Shown here: positions 61,591 through 64,000 of the stretch, piece by piece
How positions within the stretch are numbered: the stretch's first letter is position 1
How the letters are laid out: the number at the start of each line of letters is the position of its first letter
From: Aradus depressus
Lineage: Eukaryota > Arthropoda > Insecta > Hemiptera > Aradidae
Direction of reading: 5' to 3'
Assembly: GCA_963662175.1 (NCBI GenBank)
Contig: OY759218.1
Coordinates: 6,750,001-6,814,000, forward strand
Length of the DNA: 64,000 nucleotides
Translations under genes and position numbers: made by a program
The notes under the pieces: model-generated
Database searches by the model: none
Seen by the model: the letters and a program-made list of their open reading frames with translations, nothing else
What the model was told of the DNA's origin: nothing

Positions 61591-62383
61591 TGTATTAACT
61601 TTTTTCGAACCACCAAACTAATCCCAGAAATATGGACATTTCCATTGAAATACCCTCTATATTTTTATGTTTATTGTTATTGTTCTCTATAGTGATTTAA
61701 TGCTAACAGAAAGTTTTAAGTCCCGAACATTTATAAATAAGAAGAATCCAACCACTCGAAGACTCTTTTGAAACGACCAAGAAACATAGGATCGAGCCCT
61801 AGTGCTCAGTCGGAGGGAGCTTCACTTTAAGATTGAAGTGCCTTCTGAACCGGGTTTTTGTGACTGTTGTGAACAGTTCTGTATAATGTTTTATTGATTA
61901 TTCGAAGTAGTAGACTTTTTGGGTCACGAAACTATTTATAAAATATATAACGGTTGCTTGTAAATGTTATTTATTCAAATTGATCAAATATAAATTTCTT
62001 ATCACTGACTTTCAATAAATTAAAAAAAATAGATTTTGTTAACTGATGAAAATTCATTGAGAGAGAAGTTAGATGGATGTATTATCAAATATGTAATTGA
62101 TAGAAGGGGAGGGGGAGAGGGAGGGGTGAAGTGCACTTTGGGGTGGATTGTCAATGACAGGCTGAATAATGTTCACTGCTGGGTGCAGCATCACTGAATG
62201 AATGACCAAATCACCGACTCACCGAATCACTGAATCACACCTAGGCCATCTATCTCGTCATAATCATTTGAATACATTCACTCCTCTGCCTGTCCGTCTA
62301 TCTTTTCAATCTCTAACTCTTTTTATCTTTTTTTTATCTAATTTTAATATCTTGTGTAAGGAAGTATTTTAATACAAAGTTAG
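61591..62383. other. Unassigned DNA
   Basis: A GGGGAGGGGGAGAGGGAGGGG tract at about 62106 and a short CACTGAATGAATGACC-type array near 62190-62245 (GAATGA, GAATCA words). No gene. Confidence 0.35.
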
Positions 62384-62425
62384 TAATGGTGACTAATGCC
62401 CGGGCTTTAAATACGTGAACATTTT
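62384..62425 (-). mobile_element. SINE remnant, 3' end only
   Basis: GTGACTAATGCCCGGGCTTTAA corresponds to the last 30 bases of the SINE. Confidence 0.5.
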
Positions 62426-62449
62426 TTGATTTAATTTTATAAGCCCTAA

Positions 62450-62995
62450 ATTTGTCTCGATCTAAATTTTGTGTCAATACATCGGTAGTTATTAGGGTTT
62501 TTGGATTGAGCCCCCTCCCCTGAACACCTTCGATATCGCCGAAAATTAATAAGCATCGTTCGTCCTTATGAAGTTTTGAATTCACATATGAAATTTTGTA
62601 TCGATACATTCAATCTATCGGCAGTTAATAGTTTTTATGATATACCTCCCCCCTAATCCCCCTCTTCTTTTTGGTCAATTTGACTAAGAACTATTAAGTG
62701 TCGTTCTTATGGGGTTTTGAAGTCACATATGACATTTTTTTGTCGATACATTCATTACAACGGCAGTTATTAGAGTTCTTGACTTAAGCCTCTCCTCTAA
62801 CCCCCCCCCCCCCCCCCCCTCTTCTTTGATCCATTTGGCTGAAAAACAATAAGTGTCATCGTTAGAGGGTTTCGGATCCACATATAAAATTTCGTGTCGG
62901 TACATTTATTCTGTCGGGAGTTATTGTGTTCACAGACACACACATAGACAGACAGACATATTTTTTTCATATTTAGAATCTAAAGGTCGGAAAAA
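62450..62995 (-). repeat. Family M element, minus orientation, four units
   Basis: TTGAGCCCCCTCCCC, CAATCTATCGGCAGTTAATAG, GTCGATACATTCATTACAAC, GTCGGTACATTTATTCTGTC and GTGTTCACAGACACACACAT, then GAATCTAAAGGTCGG. A C-run of 19 (62801-62819) replaces the usual CCCCTCC tract of one unit. Confidence 0.72.
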
Positions 62996-63039
62996 ATGCT
63001 CTGGGATATTAATTTTTTTATTTTTTATTTTTTTTTTTC

Positions 63040-63420
63040 AATTATTTATATGTATATATTTTTATTATAATTGTAATTATTATTTTGTTTTCTTTCTCTT
63101 TTCTATATTTCGCCCATTATGACCTGAGGAAGGAACGTAAAAACGTACCGAAATGTCCTCGTAAGAACGACATTTCCGGAAAAGTTATTAAAAATTATTA
63201 TCTTAATTTTAATTAAATAAAGAAAAACTTACTGTATTTATTATATACTTTATGTATCTACTGTATAATATTATTATTTTTATACTCATATTTTGAATTA
63301 CATATTTATTTATTCACTTATTTATTTATTTTTTAATAGAGTAAAAAGAGTTAATATCTGTTTATATATTTAATTTATAAGGTACAGGAATGCGACCAAA
63401 CTGAATTTACTCATAAAAGT
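63040..63420 (+). repeat. Family R element, plus orientation
   Basis: TCTATATTTCGCCCATTATG, ACCTGAGGAAGGAACGTAAA, AACGTACCGAAATGTCCTCG, then the AT-rich body with AGAGTTAATATCTG and AAGGTACAGGAATGCGACC. The stem GG.ACGT/ACGT.CC precedes GAAA. Confidence 0.62.
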
Positions 63421-63429
63421 CGAACTGCG

Positions 63430-64000
63430 ACTCGAATATCTATGTTTATTCGTTTATGTATTTGTATTATTATTTTATTTTTTATTTAATTTAATTTTCT
63501 TATTTTTTTTTATATTTGTTATTGTTATTTTGTTTACTTCCTCTTTTCTATATTTCGCACATTGTGACCTGATGAAGGTACGTAAGAACGTCCCTAATTC
63601 TAAGATACGCAGAGAGCTGGGTGTTCCCGACCTTCGAGACTTCATGTTGGAGGTAGCGACGAGGTTCAGGAGTGGGCTGCAGTGTTTCTGGAGCCGCTAC
63701 CTTTGGCATTGGGCAACCTCTGCCACACCGTCGTCTGAAGCCCCGGCTTCTTCAAAACATTATCCCCTGACTACTGTCTTTATTATTATTTTATTTTATT
63801 TTTTATTTTTTTATTCTGAATAGCGCTTTTGTGCAGAACCACATAAATGTTTTTTTCCCAAAGAACGTCCCAAAATATCGTCATGAAAAAGACATTTCCG
63901 CAATTTAATTTGAATTAAGTTAAAAACTGTATTTAATGAATTAGTTAATATTATTATTTTTGATTTCATATTTTCAAGTATTTATTTATTAATTTCATCC
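63430..64000 (+). repeat. Family R element split by LINE sequence
   Basis: ATATTTCGCACATTGTGACC, TGATGAAGGTACGTAAGAAC and GTCCC up to 63595; resumes at about 63855 with AAAGAACGTCCCAAAATATC and GTCATGAAAAAGACATTTCC, running off the window. Confidence 0.55.
63596..63735 (+). pseudogene. Jockey-like LINE RT C-terminal scrap
   Basis: SKIRRELGVPDLRDFMLEVA and TRFRSGLQCF resemble the end of Jockey-type RT regions (..dLgvp.l.....l..rf..). About 45 codons, embedded in family R. Confidence 0.5.

Noticed and set aside
63115..63185. Annotating a functional self-cleaving hammerhead ribozyme
   Set aside because: Core and stem II are present but stem I and a certain cleavage site are not; kept as a finding only.
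57880..64000. Search for the receptor's upstream Ig exons
   Set aside because: No further Ig-like cysteine/tryptophan pattern with splice sites was found on the minus strand.

Overview
The window is a piece of an AT-rich, intron-rich, transposon-loaded animal genome, almost certainly an arthropod and probably an insect. The reasons are spliceosomal exons of a Sidestep-family receptor with introns of 2-13 kb, tRNA-derived SINEs whose tails carry CCTAA units (the complement of the arthropod telomere motif), arthropod-style Ty3/gypsy, Jockey/R1-like LINE and Tc1 elements, and no operon-like gene packing. The order cannot be settled from the sequence alone.

Host genes. (1) Positions 2-1090 (+) are the 3' part of a Ser/Thr-rich, cysteine-free, mucin-like coding region cut by the window edge. 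(2) The main gene lies on the minus strand from 57880 down to 14500. It is a Sidestep-like immunoglobulin-superfamily receptor, of which eight exons can be joined with exact phase: end of an Ig domain (57730-57880), a split Ig domain (54891-55021 and 44393-44552), an Ig domain (37943-38236), an FN3 domain (24797-25099), the transmembrane exon (19877-20134) and two short cytoplasmic exons (16506-16591 and 14500-14610) ending in a class I PDZ-ligand-like tail. The 5' exons lie beyond 57880 and were not found in the window.

Everything else is mostly mobile DNA, much of it inside the receptor's introns. 5868-10019 is a Mag-like Ty3 element with a 78-bp LTR, a canonical GGGAAAC frameshift heptamer, a frameshifted gag and a deleted 3' end, still flanked by a 5-bp target duplication. 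31786-37353 is a very young gypsy-type element in sense orientation with the host gene: 1262-bp LTRs with one visible difference, a tRNA-Lys primer site, and one ORF that fuses a gag-like N-terminus to the integrase C-terminal domain, with the rest of pol missing. Fragments of at least six LINEs, a split Tc1 transposase, a degenerate retroelement integrase, pogo-like and hAT-like MITEs and several large palindromic elements fill the introns.

Four dispersed families dominate: a tRNA-derived SINE (13 loci), 'family M' (more than 18 pieces; terminal inverted repeats around a variable number of internal units of about 135 bp and an odd palindrome), 'family R' and 'family F', which carry a CTGATGA / paired stem / GAAA arrangement resembling a hammerhead ribozyme core. 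Nesting is frequent and gives relative ages. The gene-by-gene reading is solid for the receptor exons and the retroelements. The classification of families M, N, Q, R and F is inference.
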